Source of the DNA: Chryseobacterium sp. SC28
GTDB taxonomy: Bacteria > Bacteroidota > Bacteroidia > Flavobacteriales > Weeksellaceae
Assembly: GCF_003932955.1 (NCBI RefSeq)
Contig: NZ_QOVY01000008.1
Span: 333-64,332 of the forward strand
Length of the DNA: 64,000 nucleotides
Direction: 5' to 3'
Of this stretch, positions 34,448-42,214 are shown in pieces (the stretch's first letter is position 1; each line of letters starts with the position of its first letter). Position numbers and translations under genes: made by a program. The notes under the pieces were generated by a model that ran no database searches, was not told where the DNA came from, and saw only the letters and a list, made by a program, of their open reading frames with translations.

Positions 34448-34671
34448 TGGTCGATTTCTTTATTTACTTCGTCGTCACTAGATATTTCTCCATTTTCATA
34501 CTCTCTTCGTGCATCTGCAATTCTGTTTTCTTGTTGTTTTGATAATACAAAAGCATTTTCATCCAGCTCAAAGTCCAACAGTTTCTTGATTTCTCGTATT
34601 ACCCGAATTTCTTTCAATTCGGTAATTTTATTGATAACCTCTAATTTTAATTCTAATTCGGCTGAACTCAT
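34429..34671 (-). CDS. Antitoxin of the ParE-type toxin
   Basis: The 80-residue acidic protein has two short helical blocks (ELELKLEVINKITEL; REIKKLLDFEL) and a DE-rich C-terminus (EISSDDEVNKEIDQWLKEK) that would cover the toxin. The early charged helices resemble antitoxins paired with ParE proteins in Bacteroidota. It overlaps the toxin gene by 19 bp, so translation is coupled. Confidence 0.8.
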   Translation of the reverse strand: MSSAELELKLEVINKITELKEIRVIREIKKLLDFELDENAFVLSKQQENRIADARREYENGEISSDDEVNKEIDQWLKEK

Positions 34672-34689
34672 TTTGAATTTTATTTATAT

Positions 34690-34697
34690 CAAATTTA
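34690..34697 (-). promoter_or_regulatory. Probable -7 box (TAAATTTG) of the ParE-type operon
   Basis: It matches TAnnTTTG on the minus strand, 18 bp upstream of the antitoxin ATG at 34671. It lies between the Gfo/Idh/MocA stop and the antitoxin start. Confidence 0.55.
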
Positions 34698-34715
34698 CAA
34701 AAAAAATAAACCTTT

Positions 34716-35747
34716 TCATCCTAAAGATATCACTTCTCCTTTTGCCGCGCTTTTCTGTGCCGCTTCAATCACTTTCATCGTATGGTACGCTTGCTTTGCA
34801 GTTGCAGGAACTTCCTTATCATTCACAATCGCATCATAAAGGTCATCGCAAAAGTCGAGATAGTTTCCTTGCAAAGTCGGGAAGTGCATCGCTCGGTCGT
34901 TGTAAACCAAAAGTCCGGTTTTTTCTTCCGGCTCCGTTCCCCAATTTTCACGATTCGGAATTTTTCCCAGTTTCAGTTCATCTTCCTGAACGTCGCCTCT
35001 GTGTTTTAGGAAACTTCCTTTTTTGCCGTGGAAAACATAGGCCGGCGTTGGTTCCTTCACAAAAAAACTGGATTTCAATCGCACGCGTTTGTCAGAATAA
35101 TAAAGCAAAATATCGAAATAATCATCAATTTGCGTATTCTCTCGCGTCCGCCTGATGTCGGCAAAAACTTTCTCTGGATATCCAAACAATGTCAAAGCCT
35201 GATCGATAATATGAGAACCCAGATCCATCAAAATGCTTGCGCCGGGATTGCCACTTTCTTTCCAAGCTTTCGGACTCAGCTGCGGATTGTAGCGTTCAAA
35301 ACGGATTTCAGCCTCCACGATTTCGCCAATATAATCTTCTTCCAAAACCTTTTTCGCGGTCCGGAAATCGCTGTCGTATCTTCGGTTTTGATAAACGCAG
35401 AGTTTCAGTTTTTTCTCTTTCGCAAGCTGATCAAGCTTTTTAGCTTCCTCGGAAGTGGTCGTAAAAGCTTTTTCTACCAAAGCATTTTTACCGGCTTCCA
35501 AAACTTTTTTTGTCAAATCAAAATGGGTGTCTATTGGCGTATTTACAACGATTAATTCCGCATCGCTTTCCAAAACTTCTTCCAAAGAATCGAAACTTCG
35601 GACTTCCGGATAATCTTTTTGAATCAATTTTTTGCTTCGTTCATAAGCGCCCAACAGTTCAAATCCTTCGTGAACTTCAAAAAACGGAGCGTGGAAAAGT
35701 TTCCCGGAACCGCCGTAAGCCAACAAAGCTGTTTTTATTTTTCTCAT
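34716..35747 (-). CDS. Gfo/Idh/MocA-family oxidoreductase
   Basis: The 343-residue protein has an N-terminal Rossmann region (KTALLAYGGSGKLFHAPFF), the EKP-type motif as VEKAFTTTSEEAKKL, and the C-terminal domain (YNPQLSPKAWKESGNPGASILMDLGSHIIDQAL as separate motifs). The SHIIDQAL segment with catalytic His is typical. It oxidises or reduces a sugar or inositol-like substrate with NAD(P). The glycine-rich AYGGSGKLFHAP variant is seen in the YvaA/YgjR-like group. It is a monocistronic gene upstream of the ParE operon. Confidence 0.87.
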   Translation of the reverse strand: MRKIKTALLAYGGSGKLFHAPFFEVHEGFELLGAYERSKKLIQKDYPEVRSFDSLEEVLESDAELIVVNTPIDTHFDLTKKVLEAGKNALVEKAFTTTSEEAKKLDQLAKEKKLKLCVYQNRRYDSDFRTAKKVLEEDYIGEIVEAEIRFERYNPQLSPKAWKESGNPGASILMDLGSHIIDQALTLFGYPEKVFADIRRTRENTQIDDYFDILLYYSDKRVRLKSSFFVKEPTPAYVFHGKKGSFLKHRGDVQEDELKLGKIPNRENWGTEPEEKTGLLVYNDRAMHFPTLQGNYLDFCDDLYDAIVNDKEVPATAKQAYHTMKVIEAAQKSAAKGEVISLG

Positions 35748-35804
35748 AAAATTTTACAATTAATTTGAAATAAATTCAACCCGAAAGTCGCAATAAATTT
35801 AATG

Positions 35805-35840
35805 ATAAAAAAAATTAAGCCACAAATCTGCGACTTAATT
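35805..35840 (-). terminator. Rho-independent terminator of the FabI-like gene
   Basis: Minus-strand arms AATTAAGTCGC and GTGGCTTAATT (one G-T pair, one mismatch-like step) with a short loop are followed by a run of T. It is 60 bp after the stop codon at 35900. Confidence 0.85.
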
Positions 35841-35899
35841 CAAAACATAAAAAATGATGTTCTAAAATCTAAAATTTATAATCTAAAATCTAATAGGCC

Positions 35900-36724
35900 T
35901 TATCCCATAATATGAAAACCACCGTCCACGTGGCGGATTTCACCTGTAATTCTGATGTCTTTTCGGAAAAGATGAACAATCTCGTTCGCTAAATCTTCCG
36001 GCAAAGCATTGCCCAGCGGACTGAGGCGGTTGGCTCTTTCGACATCTTCCACTTTCAATGTGGCATTCCCTGCTTTGCTTCCCATATAAGGCGAAAATCG
36101 GATGGCATTGGCTCGGATACCATAATTTTTTCCCAATTCATAAGCCATTTCGATGGTCAATCTTTCCAGCGCGGCTTTGGCAATACTCATATTGATGTAC
36201 GGAAAAAACGAGACTTTTTCTGCCGCAATGTAGCTCAACGAAACAATCGAAGAACCTCTTTGCAGAACGCCATTGGAAAGCAAAGCGTGGCACAACGAAA
36301 TCAAGGAAAACGCAGAAACATTCATCGTATCATTAAATTCCTCAGCCGTGACTTCCAGCATTGGTTTTACAGATTTGTTTCGGATGGTTTTGTCCATCGC
36401 AATCGCGTGCAGAAAGCCATTCAGCTGAATATTTTTATTTTTCAAATCTTCGGCAAGGAACTTTAAACTTTCCGGAAGCGTGACATCCAAAGGCGCGGTG
36501 TAAACGTCATCACCCAAAACTTTTTTGCAAGCCGACTCGAAATCCTCATAGTTTTTATTGAGAAATCCGGCTGCTTTTTCAGAAAGGTTGATGTGAAAAG
36601 GGGTGACGCCCAAACCGGTGCAAACGACTTTTCCGTTGTTTTCTAATATTTTTTCAGCCGTTTTCATCGCCAGCGAGTTTTCGTCGGCTATCCCAGTAAT
36701 CAGGAAAGTTTGATTTTCTAACAT
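35900..36724 (-). CDS. Enoyl-ACP reductase (FabI)-like short-chain dehydrogenase
   Basis: The 274-residue protein is an SDR with FabI-like traits: an N-terminal TFLITGIADENSLAMKTAE for cofactor binding, and the catalytic Y-x6-K as YINMSIAKAALE. MAYELGKNYGIRANAIRFSPY and GEIRHVDGGFHIMG at the end complete it. It reduces enoyl-ACP with NAD(P)H in fatty acid elongation, or a related substrate. The next gene upstream on the same strand is FabH, across a 150-bp tandem repeat, so both may serve one acyl pathway. The ATG at 36724 is preferred; the TTG at 36736 would add four residues. It is divergent from typical housekeeping FabI, so a paralogue role is possible. Confidence 0.78.
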   Translation of the reverse strand: MLENQTFLITGIADENSLAMKTAEKILENNGKVVCTGLGVTPFHINLSEKAAGFLNKNYEDFESACKKVLGDDVYTAPLDVTLPESLKFLAEDLKNKNIQLNGFLHAIAMDKTIRNKSVKPMLEVTAEEFNDTMNVSAFSLISLCHALLSNGVLQRGSSIVSLSYIAAEKVSFFPYINMSIAKAALERLTIEMAYELGKNYGIRANAIRFSPYMGSKAGNATLKVEDVERANRLSPLGNALPEDLANEIVHLFRKDIRITGEIRHVDGGFHIMG

Positions 36725-36746
36725 ATTGATTTTCAATTAATATTTT

Positions 36747-36872
36747 ACAATTAACAATTAACAATTAACAATTAACCATTAACCATTAACAATTAACAAT
36801 TACAATTAACAATTAACAATTAACCATTAACCATTAACCATTAACAATTAACAATTAACAATTAACAATTAA
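36747..36872. repeat. Tandem heptanucleotide array (ACAATTA/ACCATTA)
   Basis: About 18 units of 7 bp run between the fabI-like and fabH genes. Most units are ACAATTA; several consecutive ones are ACCATTA, and one unit is shortened by a base. The array ends one base before the fabH stop codon (36874-36876). Confidence 0.92.
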
Positions 36873-36873
36873 T

Positions 36874-37851
36874 TTAAGCTTTATAAAGCGCCGTTCCCCA
36901 AGTCCATCCCGAACCGACGGCTGCGAAAAGCAAGATATTTCCGGGTTTTATCTTTCCGCTTTTGTAAGTTTCGTCAAGCACGATGGGGATGGTTCCGCCA
37001 GAAGTGTTGGCGTATTTGTCCATATTCGTCATCACTTTTTCAAAAGGAATATTGGTTTTTCGAGCCGTTTCCTGAAGAATCCTGATGCTTGGCTGGTGCG
37101 GAATGACCCAATCGACATTGTCTGAAGTCATTTGGTTGGCTTCGAGGATTTCGTCAATTGTTTCCGGCAAAACTCTCGTTGCGGTTTCATAAACCTCTTT
37201 GCCATTCATTTGGAAATAATGAAGTTTCTGTTTCAAAGTTTCTTCTGAAGCCGGCATTTCCGAGCCACCGGCCGGAATATTGAAATGATATTTCCCAGTG
37301 CCATCTGCGTGCAATTTAAAATCGAAAAAGCCTTTGTCTTCAGTTGTGGCGGATAGCAAAATTGCGCCTGCGCCGTCTCCAAAAAACACCGAATCTTTTC
37401 TTTCCCAATCGGTAATCGTCGAAAATGTATCGGCACCGATTACCAAAACATTCTTGTACATTCCCGTTTCGATGAATTGGCTACCGATCGCAATTCCGTA
37501 AAGTCCGCCTGAGCAGACGGCCGAAATATCGAAAGCAACGGCTTTTGGCGCTTTCATTTTTTCTTGCACGAAGCACGCTGTGGACGGTGCTTGCCGGTCT
37601 GGCGTGGAGGTGGCAACGATGATCAGATCTACGTCTTCTGGCGCTACATCGGTGTTTTCCAAAGCTCTCAGTCCGGCTTTGTACGCCAAATCGCTGGTCA
37701 CTTCGCCTTCGGCAATTCGGCGTTCCCTGATTCCCAAGTTTTTAAAAATCCATTCGTCGGACGAACCTACTTTTTCGAAGAAAGCATTTTTTAAAATTTT
37801 TGGTGGAACGTAAGACCCGGTTCCTTTTATATAAGCTCTTATTTTCTGCAT
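36874..37851 (-). CDS. fabH: 3-oxoacyl-ACP synthase III (FabH)
   Basis: The 325-residue protein has the FabH catalytic triad: ISAVCSGG with Cys113, WVIPHQPS with His, and YANTSGGTIPI with Asn. Also present are GDGAGAILLSA and AAVGSGWTWGTALYKA at the C-terminus. It condenses an acyl-CoA primer with malonyl-ACP to begin fatty acid synthesis. The tandem repeat lies right behind it, and the FabI-like gene follows on the same strand. Confidence 0.93.
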   Translation of the reverse strand: MQKIRAYIKGTGSYVPPKILKNAFFEKVGSSDEWIFKNLGIRERRIAEGEVTSDLAYKAGLRALENTDVAPEDVDLIIVATSTPDRQAPSTACFVQEKMKAPKAVAFDISAVCSGGLYGIAIGSQFIETGMYKNVLVIGADTFSTITDWERKDSVFFGDGAGAILLSATTEDKGFFDFKLHADGTGKYHFNIPAGGSEMPASEETLKQKLHYFQMNGKEVYETATRVLPETIDEILEANQMTSDNVDWVIPHQPSIRILQETARKTNIPFEKVMTNMDKYANTSGGTIPIVLDETYKSGKIKPGNILLFAAVGSGWTWGTALYKA

Positions 37852-38048
37852 AAATCCGTTAGCGTTTTTAAATTTAAATTAAAATGAAATCAAACCATTT
37901 GTTTTAATAAAAAAACAATCAAATTTATAAAGTTTAATCGGAATGGGAGAGAGATATTTAATAAAAGTTGAAAATTATGATTCTTATTTGGATTTTAAAT
38001 TTATCCTTCGGAAATTGCACATTCTTTACCAAAGAACCAATAGCTATA

Positions 38049-38699
38049 ATGAGAGATACTTACGTTCATAAAGGCAAGAGAAAACAGTTGGTGGATTATC
38101 TTCACCAAAAAATTGGCATTGCCGACAGTTTGGTGTTGGCTGCAATGAACGAAGTTCCCAGACATCTCTTTATAGAAAGCGTTTTCGAGGATTATGCTTA
38201 TGAAGATCGCGCTTTCCCGATTGCGGCGAAACAGACCATTTCTCATCCGTCAACCGTTGCCGAGCAAACCGAATTGTTGGCAGTAAAGGAAGGCGAAAAA
38301 ATCTTGGAAATAGGAACGGGTTGCGGTTATCAGACGGCTGTTCTGGTCAAAATGAAAGCCTTGGTTTACACCATTGAACGCCAGAAAGATTTGTTCGATT
38401 TTTCTCATAAGATTTTCAAAGAATTGGATATTCGTCCCAAATTTCAGAGTTTTGGCGATGGATTTGCGGGGTTGCCAACGTTTGCGCCTTTTGACAAAGT
38501 CTTGGTAACTTGCGGTGCAGAAATGCTACCAACCGAATTATTGAAACAATTGAAAGTCGGAGGAAAAATGGTCATTCCACTCGGAAAAACCGATGAGCAG
38601 ATTCTTTACAGGTTTACGAAGATTTCGGATACGCAGTTTGAGAAAGAGGAATTTGGGGTTTACAAATTTGTTCCAATGTTGCAAAATAAGTCACACTGA
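38049..38699 (+). CDS. pcm: Protein-L-isoaspartate O-methyltransferase
   Basis: The 216-residue protein starts MRDTYVHKGKRKQLVDYL and has the PCMT signature ISHPSTVAEQTELL, SAM motif ILEIGTGCGYQTAVLV and the later FDKVLVTCGAEMLP. It repairs damaged Asp/Asn residues by methylating isoaspartate. The ATG at 38049 gives the family's standard N-terminus; longer starts add a hydrophobic leader that is not expected for a cytoplasmic enzyme. It is a single gene, opposite in strand to fabH. Confidence 0.92.
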   Translation: MRDTYVHKGKRKQLVDYLHQKIGIADSLVLAAMNEVPRHLFIESVFEDYAYEDRAFPIAAKQTISHPSTVAEQTELLAVKEGEKILEIGTGCGYQTAVLVKMKALVYTIERQKDLFDFSHKIFKELDIRPKFQSFGDGFAGLPTFAPFDKVLVTCGAEMLPTELLKQLKVGGKMVIPLGKTDEQILYRFTKISDTQFEKEEFGVYKFVPMLQNKSH

Positions 38700-38807
38700 T
38701 TTAGTTGATAGTTTATGGTTGACAGTTGTTGGAAATTGACTTGGAAAGACAAAGGTCAAAGTTACAAATGGATGTGGAAGGCGAAAAACTGCCCAAGAAA
38801 AATTAAT

Positions 38808-38845
38808 AATCAATTATCATTAATCAATTATCATTAATCAATTAT
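38808..38845. repeat. 14-bp tandem repeat at the mazG start
   Basis: The unit AATCAATTATCATT occurs at 38808-38821 and 38822-38835, and a partial third copy (AATCAATTAT, then G) runs into the mazG ATG at 38844. One base change (ATC to ATG) in the third unit creates the start codon. Confidence 0.85.
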
Positions 38846-39614
38846 GAACTCACGGCAGGAAAAAATGGAGGCATTTGGAAGGCTGCTCGACATTATGGAC
38901 GATCTGCGGGGAAAATGCCCGTGGGACAGGAAACAGACCTTGGAAAGTTTGCGCCATCTGACGTTGGAAGAAACTTACGAATTGTCCGATGCCATATTGA
39001 ACAATGACCTTTTGGAAGTCAAAAAAGAACTCGGCGATGTGCTTCTGCATTTGGTTTTTTATGCGAAAATCGGTTCTGAGAAAGAGAGTTTCGATATTGC
39101 TGACGTAATTAATTCTTTGAACGAAAAACTGATTTTCCGCCACCCGCATATTTATGGGAATGCCGTTGCAGAAGACGAAGAAGCGGTGAAGCAAAACTGG
39201 GAAAAACTGAAACTTAAGGAAGGCAATAAATCCGTTCTGGAAGGTGTTCCCAAGAGTTTACCGCCGATTATCAAAGCGTACAGAATTCAGGATAAAGTAA
39301 AAGGAATAGGTTTTGAATTTGATTCTGCGGAAGATGCTTGGGCGAAGGTGGAAGAGGAGCTGGAGGAATTTCACGCGGAAACTGATGTTGATAAGAAGGA
39401 AAACGAACTCGGCGACGTCTTTTTTTCTTTGATCAATTATGCCAGAATTTCCGGACTAAATGCTGATACAGCCTTAGAAAAAACCAATTCCAAATTCATC
39501 TCCAGATTCCAAAAAATGGAAGAACTTGCGAAATCACAAAATCTAAATCTCTCCGATTTGAACCTCGAAAAAATGGACAAACTGTGGGAAGAAGCCAAGC
39601 TTTTTGAAAAATAA
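38844..39614 (+). CDS. mazG: Nucleoside triphosphate pyrophosphohydrolase MazG
   Basis: The 256-residue protein has two MazG domains. The first includes CPWDRKQTLESLRHLTLEETYEL and KKELGDVLLHLVFYAKIG, and the second has EEELEEFHAE and ELGDVFFSLINYARISGL. The paired E-x2-E and D-x-x-x-D/N acidic residues bind Mg2+. It converts NTPs to NMP plus pyrophosphate and lowers ppGpp in E. coli. The start is set by the ATG inside the edge of a tandem repeat; no better start was found. Confidence 0.95.
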   Translation: MNSRQEKMEAFGRLLDIMDDLRGKCPWDRKQTLESLRHLTLEETYELSDAILNNDLLEVKKELGDVLLHLVFYAKIGSEKESFDIADVINSLNEKLIFRHPHIYGNAVAEDEEAVKQNWEKLKLKEGNKSVLEGVPKSLPPIIKAYRIQDKVKGIGFEFDSAEDAWAKVEEELEEFHAETDVDKKENELGDVFFSLINYARISGLNADTALEKTNSKFISRFQKMEELAKSQNLNLSDLNLEKMDKLWEEAKLFEK

Positions 39615-39637
39615 ATTCTTTGGATATATTTAATTTG

Positions 39638-39645
39638 TATATTTG
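39638..39645 (+). promoter_or_regulatory. Probable -7 box (TATATTTG) of the lemA-TPM operon
   Basis: It matches TAnnTTTG, 30 bp upstream of the lemA ATG. A TTTG lies 15 bp upstream of it, closer than the usual 19-20 bp, so the -33 box is uncertain. Confidence 0.55.
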
Positions 39646-39675
39646 GTTCGTTAACATTTAAAAAAACATAAAAAT

Positions 39676-40275
39676 ATGAAAGGTAAAGGTTGTTTGGTTG
39701 CCGGAGTCGTAGTACTAGTCGTGGCGGCAATCGTTTTCTTTTGGGGCAAGAACGCCTACAACAGTTTCACCGCAAGCGAGCAGGAGGTCATCTCCAAGTG
39801 GTCCAATGTGGAAACAGCGTATCAGAAAAGAGCCAATCTGATTCCAAATCTCGAAAGAACCGTGAAATCTTATGCAAAATTTGAAACCGAAACATTAACA
39901 CAAGTGGTGGAAGCAAGATCAAAAGCTACTTCTATCAACATCGATCCAACCAATATGACAGAAGCTGATATGGCGAAGTTTCAAGCAGCCCAAGGCGAAC
40001 TTAGCGGATCGCTCAGCCGATTGATGGCCGTTGTGGAAAGCTATCCCAACCTCAAGGCAGATCAGCAATACATCAATTTTCAAAGAGAATATACCGCGAT
40101 AGAAAACAGCATTCGTACAGAGACCGTCTATTACAACGATGCGGTCAGGAAATACAACACGAGCATCAAACAGTTTCCGGGAAATATCATTGCGAATTTT
40201 ACAAACTTCAAAGAAAAACCATACTTCAAATCTGAAGCGGGCGCAGAAAAAGCACCGAGCGTTTTCTCAGAATAA
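39676..40275 (+). CDS. lemA: LemA family protein
   Basis: The 199-residue protein has one N-terminal membrane helix (GCLVAGVVVLVVAAIVFFWG). The conserved LemA core follows: YNSFTASEQEVISKWSNVETAYQKR, ANLIPNLERTVKSYAKFE, YPNLKADQQYINFQREYTAIEN. Its C-terminus is soluble. The function is unclear; it often occurs with TPM-domain proteins, as here. It begins a three-gene run, with its stop overlapping the next start by one base (TAATG). Confidence 0.92.
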   Translation: MKGKGCLVAGVVVLVVAAIVFFWGKNAYNSFTASEQEVISKWSNVETAYQKRANLIPNLERTVKSYAKFETETLTQVVEARSKATSINIDPTNMTEADMAKFQAAQGELSGSLSRLMAVVESYPNLKADQQYINFQREYTAIENSIRTETVYYNDAVRKYNTSIKQFPGNIIANFTNFKEKPYFKSEAGAEKAPSVFSE

Positions 40276-40703
40276 TGAAGCATTATCTTACAGATCCAGA
40301 GATGGCTTCCCTCGTGGAGGCCATCAAACTCGCCGAGGATCACTCGTCGGGAGAGATCCGTGTGCATATCGATGAGACAGCGGAGACAGATTTTGCCAAG
40401 AAAGCCTTCGGCATCTTCCAATCCTTGGAAATGCACAAAACCAAAGAACGAAATGCCGTTTTGTTTTATGTGAATTTTGAACACCATTATCTCACCATCA
40501 TCGGCGACGAGGGCATTCACAAGAAAGTGCAACAAGAATTTTGGGACACGCTGCACGACGAAATCACCGCTGAATTTGCCAAAGGAAATTATTACCAAGG
40601 TCTCAAAAATGCCATCCTGAAAACCGGTTACGAACTTAAAAAATATTTCCCCGTGGGTACAGAAAATAGCAATGAACTATCCAATGATATCAGCTTCTCT
40701 TAA
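40275..40703 (+). CDS. TPM-domain protein, cytoplasmic type
   Basis: The 142-residue protein is a single TPM domain (SSGEIRVHIDETAETDFAKKAF, ERNAVLFYVNFEHHYLTIIGDEGIHKKV). There is no signal peptide and no membrane helix, so the domain would be on the cytoplasmic side. TPM domains are linked to photosystem II or membrane assembly in plants and to phosphatase-like folds in bacteria; the role is open. It overlaps the next gene by 32 bp. Confidence 0.85.
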   Translation: MKHYLTDPEMASLVEAIKLAEDHSSGEIRVHIDETAETDFAKKAFGIFQSLEMHKTKERNAVLFYVNFEHHYLTIIGDEGIHKKVQQEFWDTLHDEITAEFAKGNYYQGLKNAILKTGYELKKYFPVGTENSNELSNDISFS

Positions 40704-41478
40704 ACGGTCTGTGTTTGCCATATTTCTGATCTTTGGTTTCGCGATCAAGGCGCAGAATATTCCGGAAAAACCGGCCGTGCTTTATCCGGTTTATGACAAG
40801 GCCAATTTGCTATCGGAAAGCGAAGAACAGGCTCTCAATCAGAAACTTATCAAATTCTCGGACTCTACTTCTACAGAAATCGAAGTCATTATTCTGCCCA
40901 CAACAGGTGGCGAAGATGTGAACTATCTTGCAACAATGTATGGCGAAAAATGGGGAATTGGACAAAAAGGAGTAGATAACGGCGTCGTTTTCCTGATAGC
41001 GACAGAAGATCACACCATGGCCATCCAGCAAGGCCGCGCGGTAGAGCAATATTTGACGGCGGCCGTTGCGGGGCAGATTTTGGATTATCTCGTGGCGCCA
41101 AGCTTCAAAAAAGGCGAATGGTACAAAGGGATAGACCGCGGGACGTCTGCAATAATGGAGGCTGTGCAGGGGAAATTCAAACCGATTGTCAAGAAGCAGG
41201 ATAAAGGTAACGAAGTCAATTTTGGCGTTCTTTTTTTGATCATTTTGATCATTTTTATTTTTATCGGTTTTATCAACAAAAACGGTGGTGGCAACGGTGA
41301 CGGCGATGATTATACGCTTTCCAGACGAGGAAGACGAAGATACGGCGGCGGATTTTTCCCATTTCCGGGCAGTTTCGGTGGAGGAGGATTTGGTGGAGGC
41401 AGCAGTGGCAGCGGAGGTTTCGGCGGCTTTGGCGGCGGCGGCAGTTTCGGCGGCGGCGGCGCTTCTGGTGGATGGTAA
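40672..41478 (+). CDS. TPM-domain membrane protein with glycine-rich tail (YgcG-like)
   Basis: The 268-residue protein has a signal-like N-terminus (SVFAIFLIFGFAIKAQ) and a TPM domain (YDKANLLSESEEQALNQKL, EIEVIILPTTGGEDVNYLATMYGEKWGIG, KGVDNGVVFLIATEDHTMAIQQG). One membrane helix (FGVLFLIILIIFIFIGF) follows, then a cytosolic Arg-rich and Gly/Ser-rich tail ending GGGGASGGW. Glycine tails of this type are common in YgcG proteins and may be disordered. It is the last gene of the lemA operon. Confidence 0.88.
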   Translation: MNYPMISASLKRSVFAIFLIFGFAIKAQNIPEKPAVLYPVYDKANLLSESEEQALNQKLIKFSDSTSTEIEVIILPTTGGEDVNYLATMYGEKWGIGQKGVDNGVVFLIATEDHTMAIQQGRAVEQYLTAAVAGQILDYLVAPSFKKGEWYKGIDRGTSAIMEAVQGKFKPIVKKQDKGNEVNFGVLFLIILIIFIFIGFINKNGGGNGDGDDYTLSRRGRRRYGGGFFPFPGSFGGGGFGGGSSGSGGFGGFGGGGSFGGGGASGGW

Positions 41479-41498
41479 AAATCACTAATTCAAATATT

Positions 41499-41533
41499 AA
41501 GTCACAATTCATAAAAGGAATGGTGACTTTTTT
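41499..41533 (+). terminator. Rho-independent terminator of the lemA-TPM operon
   Basis: Arms AAGTCAC and GTGACTT enclose a 17-base loop and are followed by a T-run. It lies 21 bp after the last TPM stop codon. Confidence 0.82.
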
Positions 41534-41689
41534 ACTGAAATGCTGGTTGGTTAGATTTTATAAAAATTTTGGACACTCAACAACAATCAGGCTAAGCAAA
41601 TTACAAACTGCAAATAATTTTAATCTCGGATGGCTTAAGAATTTGATTTATTTCAAAAATTCGTTATATTTACGAAAATCGAGATTTCT

Positions 41690-42214
41690 TTGAAAAAAAC
41701 ACTGGTTCTTTTTGCGCATCCTTATTTAGAACATTCTACCACTAATGTAAGATTGTTGGATTGTTATGAAGATAGCGCCAACATTACTTTCCGCGACTTG
41801 TATGAGGATTATCCTGATTTTCACATTCATACTTTTCGGGAGCGCAAAAGGATTGTGGACTATGACCGGCTTGTTTTTCATTTCCCAATCATTTGGTTTG
41901 GGATGCCACCGTTGCTCAAACTTTGGATCGACGAGGTTTTCGATATGCGCTGGATCTCGGAAGGAGAATTCAATATCTTGTCGGGAAAAGATGCTTTGAT
42001 TGTCACAAGCGTTGGCGGTAGCCGGAGCAATTATAGCAAGGAAGGCAAATATAAAACCTGTGTCGAAGAGTTGCTCACGGGATTGCGTGTGGCGCTCGAT
42101 GTGAACAACATCGAGTTGAAAAAAACATTCATTGTTTATAATGCCGACACCCTGAATGAGAAGCAACTCGATGTGTATTGTGAAGAATTATCAGAAATTT
42201 TGAAAATAGAATGA
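41690..42214 (+). CDS. KefG-like NAD(P)H:quinone oxidoreductase (flavodoxin-like fold)
   Basis: The 174-residue protein begins KKTLVLFAHPYLEHSTTNVRLL and has FHFPIIWFGMPPLLKLWIDEVF and VTSVGGSRSNYS, which are FMN-binding features of the KefF/KefG/MdaB group. Such proteins bind and activate the Kef potassium efflux antiporter. The next gene, a Kef-type antiporter, overlaps it by four bases (ATGA). The start is TTG at 41690; no ATG gives the conserved N-terminus, so the rare start is real. Confidence 0.88.
   Translation: MKKTLVLFAHPYLEHSTTNVRLLDCYEDSANITFRDLYEDYPDFHIHTFRERKRIVDYDRLVFHFPIIWFGMPPLLKLWIDEVFDMRWISEGEFNILSGKDALIVTSVGGSRSNYSKEGKYKTCVEELLTGLRVALDVNNIELKKTFIVYNADTLNEKQLDVYCEELSEILKIE

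Noticed and set aside
36747-36872. Possible CRISPR array
   Set aside because: Units are 7 bp with no spacers, so this is a simple tandem repeat. No cas genes are in the window.
40275-41478. Frames antisense to the Gly-rich TPM tail
   Set aside because: GGC/GGA repeats give long open frames on the other strand with Arg/Pro-rich content; they are artefacts.
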